Shown: positions 1 to 7,266 of the stretch, piece by piece | How positions within the stretch are numbered: position 1 is the first letter of the stretch | Layout of the letters: each line of letters starts with the position of its first letter | Assembly: GCA_910577035.1 (NCBI GenBank) | Contig: CAJTKW010000007.1 | Coordinates: 1 to 64,000, forward strand | Direction: 5' to 3' | From: an uncultured Acetatifactor sp. | GTDB taxonomy: Bacteria > Bacillota > Clostridia > Lachnospirales > Lachnospiraceae | Length of the DNA stretch: 64,000 nt | The notes under the pieces: generated by a model | What the model saw: only the letters and a program-made list of their open reading frames with translations | Told to the model about the DNA's origin: nothing | Database searches by the model: none | Made by a program: the position numbers and the translations under genes

Positions 1-237
1 GCTGCAGGCTCATATTATTCTGATTGTGATGAATGCCATCACTCCAATATCACCGAGACATTGGTACGTACCTACTATCCCAACGCCAGCTACACCTCGC
101 ATCAGGTCGCAGAGGTGTACAACAGATACTGCAATGTTTGCAAAAAAGACATTGGTCAGACAACCCGCTTATATACCGAAGGCCATTCGGTGGGCGCAAA
201 CTTGAAATGCAGCAAATGCGGATATGATGTTCACTAA
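1..237 (+). CDS. C-terminal end of a zinc-ribbon / CxxC-rich protein (partial)
   Basis: The frame is open from base 1 to a TAA at 235-237 and gives 78 residues; the start lies outside the window. The fragment has paired cysteines typical of zinc ribbons: CDEC near residue 9, CNVC in the middle and CSKC close to the end, with histidines between them. This suggests two or more small zinc-binding modules. Nothing visible gives an enzymatic role and I do not recognise the family. It runs in the same direction as the pyruvate formate-lyase operon but is separated from it by about 350 bp that include a hairpin and a promoter, so it is probably a separate transcript. Confidence 0.6.
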   Translation, partial: AAGSYYSDCDECHHSNITETLVRTYYPNASYTSHQVAEVYNRYCNVCKKDIGQTTRLYTEGHSVGANLKCSKCGYDVH

Positions 238-419
238 TTCAATAAGGAAATATACGGAAGCCGGGGAGAAATCCCTGGCTTTTGTACATTTATTTGCTTC
301 AGGCCCAACTGGCTTTCCGATAGTTCAGCACGCGCCATTCGCAAATCGCGCCGCCGGCGCATTCCGCTGCTTCGCAGCTTCCTTTGCTCATGATTCGGCG
401 CTCCCTCAGCCGACGGAAA

Positions 420-460
420 GAATGGAAAATTCATGCGAGCATGGTTTTCCATTCTTTTCG
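420..460 (+). terminator. Long hairpin followed by T residues
   Basis: Bases 420-429 (GAATGGAAAA) pair perfectly with 445-454, and an inner CATGC/GCATG pair extends the stem. TTTT follows at once. It could end the transcript of the upstream zinc-ribbon gene. It lies in a GC-rich structured stretch (about 300-470) that has no convincing gene. Confidence 0.5.
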
Positions 461-514
461 CCGGCTGGCTGAACCGTGTACCTCAAAAAGTACATTCAAA
501 GTAGGTTCAACGCC

Positions 515-543
515 TTGACTCTTTCCATTGTTTTTCATATAAT
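515..543 (+). promoter_or_regulatory. Sigma-A type promoter of the pyruvate formate-lyase operon
   Basis: TTGACT at 515-520 and a perfect TATAAT at 538-543 are separated by exactly 17 bp. Transcription would begin near 550, giving a leader of about 40 nt. The pflB ribosome site AGGAGG is at 575-580, nine bases before the ATG at 590. Confidence 0.8.
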
Positions 544-589
544 GGTACTTAAGAATTAGAATTCAAATTTTAACAGGAGGTATTTCAAA

Positions 590-2629
590 ATGAAACCAAT
601 TGAGACCGATTTCGTGCGTGGCAAATGGGACAAGGAAGTCAACGTCCGTGACTTCATCCAGAGGAACTATCATCCCTATGACGGCGATGATTCCTTCCTT
701 GCAGGCGCTACACAGGACACCAAGGATCTGTGGTCCATCGTTCTTGACCTGCAGAAAAAGGAAAGAGAAGCCGGCGGCGTCCTGGATATGGATACCAAGG
801 TTGTTTCCACCATCACATCCCATGGCCCCGGTTATCTGGACAAGAGCAAGGAAAAGATCGTAGGCTTCCAGACCGACAAGCCTTTCAAGAGATCCTTGCA
901 GCCCTACGGCGGTATCCGTATGGCAGAGAAGGCATGCTCCGACAACGGCTACGAAGTAGATCCCGAGATCTCCGAGTTCTTCTCCACCCACAGAAAGACT
1001 CACAATGCCGGCTGCTTTGACGCTTACAACCAGGAGATGAGAGCCTGCCGTTCTTCCCATATTATTACCGGTCTTCCCGATGCTTACGGCCGCGGACGTA
1101 TTATCGGCGACTACAGGCGTGTGGCTCTGTACGGTATCGACAGACTGATTGAAGACAAGCAGGAGCAGAAGGATTCCACCGGCCGCGTTATGACCGATGA
1201 CGTAATCCGTCTTCGCGAGGAAATTTCCGAGCAGATCACCGCTCTGAAGATGATGAAGGAAATGGCTGCATCCTATGGCTGCGATATTTCCAATCCTGCC
1301 ACCAACGTTCAGGAAGCTATCCAGGCTGTATACTTTGGCTATCTGTGCGCGGTCAAGGAGCAGAACGGTGCTGCCATGTCCCTTGGACGTACCTCCACCT
1401 TCCTTGATATTTTCGCAGAGAGAGACTTAAAGAACGGCACCTTCACCGAGGAGCAGATTCAGGAGTTTATCGACCACTTCATCATGAAGCTGCGTCTGAT
1501 TAAGTTTGCCCGTACTCCCGAGTACAACCAGATTTTTGCAGGCGATCCCGTGTGGGTTACCGAGTCTCTGGCCGGTGTAGGCGTTGACGGACGTCACATG
1601 GTTACCAAAATGAGCTTCCGGTATCTGCAGACCCTGTACAATCTGGGCGCTTCACCCGAGCCCAACCTGACTGTACTCTGGTCCACCAGGCTTCCCGAGG
1701 GCTTCAAGAGATTCTGTGCTAAGACCTCCATCGAGACTTCTTCCATCCAGTATGAGAACGATGATCTGATGAGGGCAACCCACGGTGACGATTACGGTAT
1801 TGCATGCTGCGTATCTTCCATGGTAATCGGTAAGGAAATGCAGTTCTTCGGCGCACGTGCCAACCTGGCAAAGTGCCTGCTGTACGCATTGAACGGCGGC
1901 GTGGACGAAGTTACCAAGAAGCAGGTTGGTCCCAAGTATCGTCCTGTGGAAGGTGACGTTCTGGATTATGACGATGTAGTAAGCAAGTTTGTAGACATGA
2001 TGGAATGGCAGGCAGACGTATATGTCAACACCCTGAACATCATCCACTATATGCACGACAAGTACTGCTACGAGAGAGCCGAGATGGCTTTGCATGACAG
2101 GGATGTAAAGAGATACTTTGCAACCGGTGTTGCCGGCCTGTCTATCGTGGCTGACTCCCTGTCCGCTATCAAGTATGCAAAGGTTGAGGTTGTACGTGAC
2201 GAAGACGGCGTGATCGTTGATTTCAAGACCACCGGCGACTTCCCCAAGTACGGCAACGACGATGACCGTGTAGACGAGATTGCACAGTGGCTGGTTCACA
2301 CCTTCATGACTGCAGTCAGAAGGCATCATACCTACAGGAACGGTATCCCCACCACTTCCATCCTGACCATTACCTCTAACGTTACCTATGGTAAGGCTAC
2401 AGGTAATACTCCTGACGGACGGAGAAAGGGACAGCCTTTTGCTCCCGGTGCCAACCCCATGCACGGACGTGATACCCACGGTGCGGTAGCATCTCTGGCT
2501 TCCGTATCCAAGCTTCCTTTCAAAGATGCGCAGGATGGTATTTCCAATACCTTCACCATCATTCCCGGCGCTCTTGGCAAGGAGGATCAGGTATTTGCCG
2601 GCGACATCGAGCTGGATCTGAATAAGTAA
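590..2629 (+). CDS. pflB: Pyruvate formate-lyase core, lacking the glycyl-radical domain
   Basis: Formate C-acetyltransferase splits pyruvate with CoA into acetyl-CoA and formate in the cytoplasm under anaerobic conditions. The 679-residue protein follows the E. coli PflB pattern throughout. It has the Cys-Cys dyad in IACCVSS (Cys406-Cys407) and the late block [16 protein letters not shown]. It stops after [20 protein letters not shown], where E. coli PflB (about 760 residues) continues into its C-terminal glycyl-radical segment. That missing segment is encoded separately at 3038-3280, and 679 plus 80 residues equals a normal PFL. The ORF has a good promoter and ribosome site and no sign of frameshift. 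pflA follows 0.8 kb downstream. The family assignment is certain; function as a two-part enzyme is inferred. Confidence 0.95.
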   Translation: MKPIETDFVRGKWDKEVNVRDFIQRNYHPYDGDDSFLAGATQDTKDLWSIVLDLQKKEREAGGVLDMDTKVVSTITSHGPGYLDKSKEKIVGFQTDKPFKRSLQPYGGIRMAEKACSDNGYEVDPEISEFFSTHRKTHNAGCFDAYNQEMRACRSSHIITGLPDAYGRGRIIGDYRRVALYGIDRLIEDKQEQKDSTGRVMTDDVIRLREEISEQITALKMMKEMAASYGCDISNPATNVQEAIQAVYFGYLCAVKEQNGAAMSLGRTSTFLDIFAERDLKNGTFTEEQIQEFIDHFIMKLRLIKFARTPEYNQIFAGDPVWVTESLAGVGVDGRHMVTKMSFRYLQTLYNLGASPEPNLTVLWSTRLPEGFKRFCAKTSIETSSIQYENDDLMRATHGDDYGIACCVSSMVIGKEMQFFGARANLAKCLLYALNGGVDEVTKKQVGPKYRPVEGDVLDYDDVVSKFVDMMEWQADVYVNTLNIIHYMHDKYCYERAEMALHDRDVKRYFATGVAGLSIVADSLSAIKYAKVEVVRDEDGVIVDFKTTGDFPKYGNDDDRVDEIAQWLVHTFMTAVRRHHTYRNGIPTTSILTITSNVTYGKATGNTPDGRRKGQPFAPGANPMHGRDTHGAVASLASVSKLPFKDAQDGISNTFTIIPGALGKEDQVFAGDIELDLNK

Positions 2630-2682
2630 GCATGTGGGCCACGATGTCGCCGTGAGACATCGAACTGGATCTGAATAAGTAA
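2600..2682 (+). repeat. 27-bp direct repeat at the 3' end of pflB
   Basis: The last 27 bases of pflB including its stop (2603-2629) recur at 2656-2682 with one mismatch (GAG to GAA), a 53-bp period. Between the copies, 2643-2652 is the reverse complement of 2600-2609, so the stop region could fold into a hairpin. It looks like a small tandem duplication left by a rearrangement at the junction between the core gene and the small genes. Confidence 0.8.
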
Positions 2683-2707
2683 TTTATTTCAAAGTAAAGG
2701 AGACACT

Positions 2708-2911
2708 ATGGACGACAAGAAAATGATCGACGACCTGATCAATATGCTGGATTCCGGCATGGCCAACGGCGTAGGACATGTCAATGTGGACTGTGACGAA
2801 GGAGAAGACGAGGCAAAGAACGTTCAGACAATGGGCTGTACCGATTGCTCAAGGACTCCGCTGGCCTGCAGTGTTCCCACGCTGGAGCAGGGCCTGGACG
2901 ATTACAACTGA
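2708..2911 (+). CDS. 67-residue cysteine-containing relative of the glycyl-radical domain N-terminus
   Basis: It has its own ribosome site, AAAGGAG at 2696-2702, and sits between the PFL core and the glycyl-radical protein. Its N-terminal half (DDLINMLDSG, then GHVNVDCDEG) aligns with the start of the downstream 80-residue protein ([10 protein letters not shown], then [10 protein letters not shown]), so the two are paralogues. It has no RVSGYA glycyl loop. Instead the C-terminal half carries cysteines (Cys29, 44, 47 and 54) in a CTDC...LAC arrangement and ends EQGLDDYN. It cannot carry the radical. A role docking on the PFL core, as a protective, inhibitory or metal-binding subunit, is inference only. 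I know of no assigned function. Confidence 0.75.
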   Translation: MDDKKMIDDLINMLDSGMANGVGHVNVDCDEGEDEAKNVQTMGCTDCSRTPLACSVPTLEQGLDDYN

Positions 2912-2943
2912 CCCGTTTCCACAGTGTCAAATACAGGCCCTGC

Positions 2944-3001
2944 GGGGAGGCGGCCCGGCCGCTTCCCTGTGAAAAGTACCCGGGCGGCACTTTTCACAGG
3001 G
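2944..3001 (+). other. Two overlapping long hairpins between the small pfl genes
   Basis: 2965-2977 (CCCTGTGAAAAGT) pairs perfectly over 13 bp with 2989-3001. Just upstream, GGGAGGCGGCC pairs with GGCCGCTTCCC, with one G-T pair. The two stems share the CCC at about 2964-2967, so they compete. No T-run follows, which argues against a simple terminator. A processing or mRNA-stability element, or a REP-like repeat, is more likely and would let the downstream gene be expressed at its own level. Confidence 0.6.
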
Positions 3002-3037
3002 CATGGTTTTCTATCAGAATAAAAGGAGGATTTCATT

Positions 3038-3280
3038 ATGGCATCAAGTGCAGCACAGGTTGACAACCTTGTAAACTTATTGGACGGCTATGCTACGAAG
3101 GGCGGCCATCATCTTAATGTGAACGTATTGAACAGGGATACGCTGCTGGACGCTCAGAAGCATCCCGAGAATTATCCCCAGCTGACCATCCGTGTATCCG
3201 GATATGCAGTCAACTTCATTAAGCTGACTCCCGAACAGCAGGCGGACGTTATTTCCCGTACGTTCCACGAGGCAATCTAA
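3038..3280 (+). CDS. grcA: Stand-alone glycyl-radical domain of pyruvate formate-lyase (GrcA/YfiD-like)
   Basis: This 80-residue protein is the missing C-terminus of [17 protein letters not shown] is followed by [15 protein letters not shown] with the radical-bearing glycine at Gly55, then [18 protein letters not shown]. It matches the end of E. coli PflB almost residue for residue and has no extra N-terminal arm. The ribosome site AAGGAGG is at 3023-3029. In E. coli, GrcA (YfiD) is a spare part that replaces an oxygen-cleaved PFL C-terminus. Here the neighbouring PFL has no such domain, so the small protein is probably an obligatory subunit activated by the adjacent PflA. A terminator lies just after the stop codon. 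Confidence 0.9.
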   Translation: MASSAAQVDNLVNLLDGYATKGGHHLNVNVLNRDTLLDAQKHPENYPQLTIRVSGYAVNFIKLTPEQQADVISRTFHEAI

Positions 3281-3301
3281 GAATTGCTTAGGCAATTCTT
3301 T

Positions 3302-3334
3302 CCCTGGGCAGATTTTCTGCCCGGGGTCTTTTTA
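3302..3334 (+). terminator. Rho-independent terminator after the glycyl-radical gene
   Basis: CCCTGGGCAGA (3302-3312) pairs with TCTGCCCGGGG (3316-3326), and TCTTTTT follows. A weaker hairpin with AAGAATTGC/GCAATTCTT arms overlaps the stop region just before it. It would end or reduce transcription before pflA. Confidence 0.8.
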
Positions 3335-3348
3335 TCACTTTCGAAGCC

Positions 3349-3430
3349 ATTGCGCAGTTTCCTATCAGGTCAGCAAAGACGCTTTGCGCTCTTGCTGCCT
3401 GCGTCAGGCGACGCAGTTTCCTATCAGAAA
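3349..3430 (+). repeat. Structured repeat with two GTTTCCTAT boxes (copy 1)
   Basis: GTTTCCTATCAG occurs at 3357-3368 and again at 3416-3427. Between them are a hairpin CAGCAAAGA...CTCTTGCTG whose loop contains GCTTTGC, and a small palindrome GCGTC-aggc-GACGC (3401-3414). A related element lies at 5311-5375. It fills the gap between the terminator and pflA. Confidence 0.6.
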
Positions 3431-3450
3431 AGAAGTCAGGAGGAATGTTC

Positions 3451-4215
3451 ATGCAGGGCAGAATTCACTCTTTAGAAAGCTTTGGTACAGTAGACGGTCC
3501 TGGTACACGTTTTGTAGTCTTCGTGCAGGGCTGCCCCATGCGGTGCGCTTATTGCCATAACCCTGATACCTGGGACATGAACGGCGGTACTCTCATGGAA
3601 CCGTCATACATTATTGAGCAGTACGAAAGAAACAGTGCCTACTACACGAACGGCGGCGGTCTCACCGTCACCGGAGGGGAGCCGCTGATGCAGCTGGACT
3701 TCCTGCTTGAGCTGTTTACACTGGCAAAGGAACGCAATATCCACACTTGTATTGACTCCTCAGGCATTGCATTTAATCCCAATCATGCCGTCCAGCTTGC
3801 AAAAATGGATCAGCTTATGGGGATGACGGATCTCGTAATGCTGGACATCAAGCATATCGACCCGGAAAAGCACCGGGAGCTTACGGAACAGCCCAATGAA
3901 AATATTCTGAAATTTGCGGAATATCTCAACGAAAAACATGTCGATATGTGGATTCGCCATGTGGTAGTGCCCGGTATCACGGATGACGACAAGTATCTGT
4001 TCCAACTGGGATACTTTATCGGACAGTTTGAAAATCTGAAGGCTTTGGACGTGCTGCCCTATCATACCATGGGAGAAAAGAAATACGAAAGCCTGGGAAT
4101 GGAATACAAATTGAAGGGTGTTCCCCCCATGGACAAAAAAATACTCCTGGAGAAAAAGCAAGTCATTCTGGATGGTATCCGAAAGCGCAGGGAAGAAGAA
4201 CATCAGCAGAGTTAG
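3451..4215 (+). CDS. pflA: Pyruvate formate-lyase activating enzyme (radical SAM)
   Basis: This enzyme uses S-adenosylmethionine and a [4Fe-4S] cluster to place the radical on the PFL glycine. The N-terminus shows the family signature SFGTVDGPGTRF and the CX3CX2C cluster motif CPMRCAYC (Cys28, 32 and 35). GGGLTVTGGEPL follows as the SAM-binding region. The length of 254 residues is normal. An in-frame ATG at 3445 is only one base from AGGAGG (3438-3443); the ATG at 3451 has a seven-base spacer and is preferred. Its natural substrate here is the separate 80-residue glycyl-radical protein docked on the PFL core. Confidence 0.95.
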   Translation: MQGRIHSLESFGTVDGPGTRFVVFVQGCPMRCAYCHNPDTWDMNGGTLMEPSYIIEQYERNSAYYTNGGGLTVTGGEPLMQLDFLLELFTLAKERNIHTCIDSSGIAFNPNHAVQLAKMDQLMGMTDLVMLDIKHIDPEKHRELTEQPNENILKFAEYLNEKHVDMWIRHVVVPGITDDDKYLFQLGYFIGQFENLKALDVLPYHTMGEKKYESLGMEYKLKGVPPMDKKILLEKKQVILDGIRKRREEEHQQS

Positions 4216-4249
4216 TTCTTCCTAATATATACTTTTCATTATTTGGATG

Positions 4250-4278
4250 TTGTAATTGTGCCTGTTTTATATTACAAT
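4250..4278 (+). promoter_or_regulatory. Probable sigma-A promoter of the ferredoxin gene
   Basis: TTGTAA at 4250-4255 and TACAAT at 4273-4278 are separated by 17 bp. The ferredoxin ribosome site AAGGAGG (about 4304-4310) and the ATG at 4319 follow. Confidence 0.6.
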
Positions 4279-4318
4279 AGTCATGGAATTTGTATCAGAC
4301 AATAAGGAGGATAAGGTT

Positions 4319-4489
4319 ATGGCATATGCAATTGGTGATGCGTGTGTAGCATGCGGCGCATGCAAATCTCAGTGCCCCGTAGGCGCTATCAGCATGGGAG
4401 ACGGCAAGTTTGAAATTGATGCAGACAAGTGCATCGACTGCGGCTCCTGCGCAGGCCAGTGCCCCGTAGGCGCTATCGCAGAGGCATAA
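4319..4489 (+). CDS. 2[4Fe-4S] ferredoxin
   Basis: A 56-residue clostridial-type ferredoxin with two CxxCxxCxxxCP motifs: CVACGACKSQCP and CIDCGSCAGQCP. It is a small soluble electron carrier, in anaerobes typically serving hydrogenases, oxidoreductases and radical enzymes. A longer reading from 4256 is open, but the ATG at 4319 has a perfect AAGGAGG and the expected length. The two halves are very alike, and a stretch of about 21 bases coding QCPVGAI is identical in both. It follows pflA but has its own promoter, so reduction of the PflA cluster is possible but not shown. Confidence 0.95.
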   Translation: MAYAIGDACVACGACKSQCPVGAISMGDGKFEIDADKCIDCGSCAGQCPVGAIAEA

Positions 4490-4512
4490 GATACGCCTTT
4501 GCAGGCTCAGGA

Positions 4513-4550
4513 AGAAGGGCATCTCAGATCGAGATGTCCTTCTTTTTCTT
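4513..4550. terminator. Bidirectional terminator between ferredoxin and the MerR-like gene
   Basis: AGAAGGGCATCTC (4513-4525) pairs with GAGATGTCCTTCT (4531-4543) with one G-T pair, followed by TTTTCTT on the + strand. It overlaps the last codons and the stop of the convergent gene on the - strand. Confidence 0.8.
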
Positions 4551-5273
4551 ACCTGCCCGAAAGCCCTTCCTGGCCTTTTTCCTCAAAAGCTCGTCCATCC
4601 TTTTATAATGCTCTTCCTCCCTCTCCTGCAGTACCTTATCTCTGCGTTCGTCCCGTTCTTCCTGCATCCTGAACTGGTAATCCAGCTCCTTGACCACGCT
4701 CTCCTTGATTTCTCTGCACAGCTCTTCATTGTTTTCCAGCAGCGTTTCCCGGATCAGCTGCTGCAGCAGCCATTGCAGCCTCTTGGATTTCTCCTCCTTT
4801 GACTCTGCCGCCAGCGCGGCGCTTCCCGCCTTCACAAGATCTGCCGGCTGCCCCCCCAGCCGAATGGGCGGCTGGGCTTTCTCCCGGTCCTCCCCCTGGA
4901 TCATATCCTGTTCCGCCCCTGTCTCCCGGGGAGCTTCCTGCTCTGGCTCCGTCTTCCGTTCTTCCGCCTGTTCTGCCGGCGCCTGCTCTGTTTCCATCTG
5001 CCGGACCACTTCCTCCTTCATTCCTTCCGGCTGCCCGGAAAGCAGATCAAGCTTTCCGTCTTTTAGAATCATTTTAATAGCTTTCAACTGCAGTCCCCTC
5101 TCTTTCATTCCCTTGATCGTCTTGAATCGCTCCACATCCTCCTTTGTATAATACCGATGTCCCAGCTCATTGCGCTTGATCGGGAGATGAAGCTCTTCCT
5201 CCCAGTAACGCAGTACATGGCTTTCCACCTTAACTTCCTTGGCCGCATCCGAAATAAATAAATAGTTGTTCAT
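4524..5273 (-). CDS. MerR-like DNA-binding protein with coiled-coil tail
   Basis: The protein has 249 residues. The N-terminus (about 1-70) is a MerR-type winged helix: ISDAAKEVKVESHVLRYWEE, then GHRYYTKEDVERFKTIKGMKERG. A linker rich in Glu, Gln and Pro follows (about 85-150), then a long charged helical segment, likely a coiled coil (EELCREIKESVVKELDYQFR onward), and a lysine-rich end (KKARKGFRAGKKKKDISI). No effector-binding domain is seen. The ATG at 5273 is chosen because AGGAG lies five bases upstream; the longer frame runs back into a structured repeat. It sits downstream of dnaB. B. subtilis RacA, a chromosome-anchoring protein, has the same general layout, but this is only a similarity of architecture. 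Confidence 0.8.
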   Translation of the reverse strand: MNNYLFISDAAKEVKVESHVLRYWEEELHLPIKRNELGHRYYTKEDVERFKTIKGMKERGLQLKAIKMILKDGKLDLLSGQPEGMKEEVVRQMETEQAPAEQAEERKTEPEQEAPRETGAEQDMIQGEDREKAQPPIRLGGQPADLVKAGSAALAAESKEEKSKRLQWLLQQLIRETLLENNEELCREIKESVVKELDYQFRMQEERDERRDKVLQEREEEHYKRMDELLRKKARKGFRAGKKKKDISI

Positions 5274-5310
5274 TGTGTCTCCTTTCTCCGACGCTCTGTC
5301 TGCATACACA

Positions 5311-5375
5311 CGCCTGACGGCGCGGTTTCCTATAACGTAACAAAAGAGAATAAGCGCTTTGCTCATTCTCTTTTG
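5311..5375 (-). repeat. Structured repeat with GTTTCCTAT box (copy 2), possible dnaB terminator
   Basis: The palindrome CGCC-tgac-GGCG (5311-5322) is followed by GTTTCCTAT (5325-5333). Then comes a perfect 11-bp stem CAAAAGAGAAT/ATTCTCTTTTG (5341-5351 with 5365-5375) whose loop contains GCGCTTTGC. The parts match the element at 3349-3430. Read on the - strand the large stem ends in TTTTG and lies right after dnaB, so it may end that transcript. Confidence 0.6.
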
Positions 5376-5399
5376 TAAATATATGGTCAAGCCATAAAC

Positions 5400-6734
5400 T
5401 TATTCCCGTTCCAGATTGGCAAATCTGGTATATTCCGGCAGCCATGCCAGCTTTACCGTACCTATGGGGCCATTTCTCTGTTTGGCTATAATCACCTCCG
5501 AAATGCCCTTCTCCGGGGAATCGTGATTATAATAATCGTCTCTGTACAAAAACATGACCACGTCGGCATCCTGCTCAATTGCTCCCGACTCTCTCAGATC
5601 GGACAACATAGGCCTGTGGTCCGGCCTCTGCTCTACCGCACGGGAAAGCTGTGAGAGGGCTACCACCGGTACGTTCAATTCTCTCGCCAGCGCCTTCAGG
5701 GATCTGGATATTTCTGAAATCTCCTGCTGTCTGGACTCTGACCTGCCTCCCCCCGACATGAGCTGCAGATAGTCTATCATAATAACGGCTATATCCTGTT
5801 CCAGCTTATACTTTCTGCATTTGGAGCGGAGCTCACCGATACTGATACCCGGAGTATCATCTATAATCAGCTTTGATTTGCCGATGATACCTGCGCTTTC
5901 GATCAGCCTTTCCCATTCCTGGTCATTCAGCTGGCCTGTGCGGAGCTTCTGCGCATCCACGCCGGACTCCTGGGAAAACATACGGTTTATCAACTGCTCC
6001 TTGCTCATTTCCAGGCTGAACAGTGCCACTGCCATATTCTTCCGTATCGCCATATACTGTGCCAGATTGAGCTCAAATGCCGTCTTCCCCATGGAGGGGC
6101 GGGCCGCCACCAAAATCAGATCGGAAGGCTGCAGGCCTGCGGTTCGATAATCCAGATCAATAAAGCCTGTGGGAATACCGGTGACGTTTCCCTTATTCTT
6201 CGCCGCCATCTCAATCCTGTCCATGGCATTCATTACGATCTGGCGCACCGGAACATAATCATCCGTGGTACGTTTCTGTACCAGCTGGAAAACCTTCTTC
6301 TCCGTGTCCTCCAGTATGTATTCCAGGCTTTCCCTGCCTGCATAACAGGTATTGGCAATTTCCTCGTTCAGGCGGATCAGCCTGCGCAGCGTAGCCTTTT
6401 CCGCCACGATATTTGCATAGTACTTAATATTTGCAGAAGTAGGCACCGCGGTAATCAGTTCCCTGACAAATTCCAGGCTGCTGACCTCCGGCGGAACATC
6501 CTTCTCCTTCAGCTTATTCTGCAGAGTGACAAGGTCTACAGGACTTCCCGCATCATTCAGCTCCACCATGGTCTCAAAGAGAATGCCATACTGCCTGTTG
6601 TAAAAATCATCGCCAGTAATCAGTTCCGAGGCCACTACAATGGCTTCCCTGTCCATAATCATGGAACCGATCACGGACTGCTCCGCCTCAATGCTGTGGG
6701 GTAGTATTCTTTTTATTACACTTTCTTCCGGCAT
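5400..6734 (-). CDS. dnaB: Replicative DNA helicase
   Basis: This hexameric 5'-3' helicase (DnaC in B. subtilis) unwinds DNA at the replication fork. The N-terminal DnaB domain starts LPHSIEAEQSVIGSM. The RecA-like C-terminal domain has Walker A ARPSMGKT (near residue 205), a Walker B region IMIDYLQLM and the block SDLRESGAIEQDADVV. The length of 444 residues is normal. The ATG at 6734 has AAGGA just upstream; the longer frame would need a TTG start. rplI and gdpP lie immediately upstream in the usual Firmicute order, with only about 45 bp between rplI and dnaB. Confidence 0.97.
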   Translation of the reverse strand: MPEESVIKRILPHSIEAEQSVIGSMIMDREAIVVASELITGDDFYNRQYGILFETMVELNDAGSPVDLVTLQNKLKEKDVPPEVSSLEFVRELITAVPTSANIKYYANIVAEKATLRRLIRLNEEIANTCYAGRESLEYILEDTEKKVFQLVQKRTTDDYVPVRQIVMNAMDRIEMAAKNKGNVTGIPTGFIDLDYRTAGLQPSDLILVAARPSMGKTAFELNLAQYMAIRKNMAVALFSLEMSKEQLINRMFSQESGVDAQKLRTGQLNDQEWERLIESAGIIGKSKLIIDDTPGISIGELRSKCRKYKLEQDIAVIMIDYLQLMSGGGRSESRQQEISEISRSLKALARELNVPVVALSQLSRAVEQRPDHRPMLSDLRESGAIEQDADVVMFLYRDDYYNHDSPEKGISEVIIAKQRNGPIGTVKLAWLPEYTRFANLERE

Positions 6735-6777
6735 ATGGTTTCCTTCAACTCTTGCTTCCTTCAACCCTCTGTTCGGC

Positions 6778-7221
6778 TTACGTTGTTACCTTTACCGTCA
6801 GCCTGCCGGTAACCTGGGGATGGAGCCTGACGGAAATCTCATAGCTCCCCAGGGCTTTCAGGGCCTCCGGCAGCTGAAGCTTCTTTTTATCTATCTCGAT
6901 ACCATGCTGATCCTTCAGGGCTGTGGAAATCTCCTTGGCCGACACGGAGCCGAAGGTCTTGCCTCCCTCGCCCGCCTTGATCTTCACCTCTACGATCCGG
7001 GATTCCAGCCTGTCAGCCATAGCCTTTGCGGCATCCAGCTGCTCCTGGGCAACCTTCTCGTTATTTGCCTTTCGAAGCTTTAAATCATTCATGTTTGCAG
7101 GGGTTGCCTCTACGCCGATCTTCTTCGGCAGGATATAATTCCTGGCAAAGCCGTCGCTCACTTCGACAATATCTCCCTTTTTCCCCAGCTTTTTTTCATC
7201 CTGTTGTAAAATAATTTTCAT
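6778..7221 (-). CDS. rplI: 50S ribosomal protein L9
   Basis: A 147-residue L9, the protein that bridges from the base of the L1 stalk and helps keep reading frame. The N-terminal signature MKIILQQDEKKLGKKGDIVEV and GFARNYILPKK are clear, and the C-terminal domain (KTFGSVSAKEI) is complete. The start at 7221 is set by AGAGGTG upstream. It is co-directional with gdpP, whose stop lies 45 bp upstream, and with dnaB downstream. Confidence 0.97.
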   Translation of the reverse strand: MKIILQQDEKKLGKKGDIVEVSDGFARNYILPKKIGVEATPANMNDLKLRKANNEKVAQEQLDAAKAMADRLESRIVEVKIKAGEGGKTFGSVSAKEISTALKDQHGIEIDKKKLQLPEALKALGSYEISVRLHPQVTGRLTVKVTT

Positions 7222-7266
7222 ATCTACACCTCTTTCCACTGTTGAGACGGATTGCTTTCCCGGCAA

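Noticed and set aside
1652..2479. 275-residue frame opposite pflB
   Set aside because: It lies wholly antisense to a certain pflB frame, has no ribosome site and shows no family motif.
2630..3280. Sequencing frameshift as the cause of the split PFL
   Set aside because: The core and radical protein are 408 bp apart with another gene between them, each has its own start and ribosome site, and no frame joins them.
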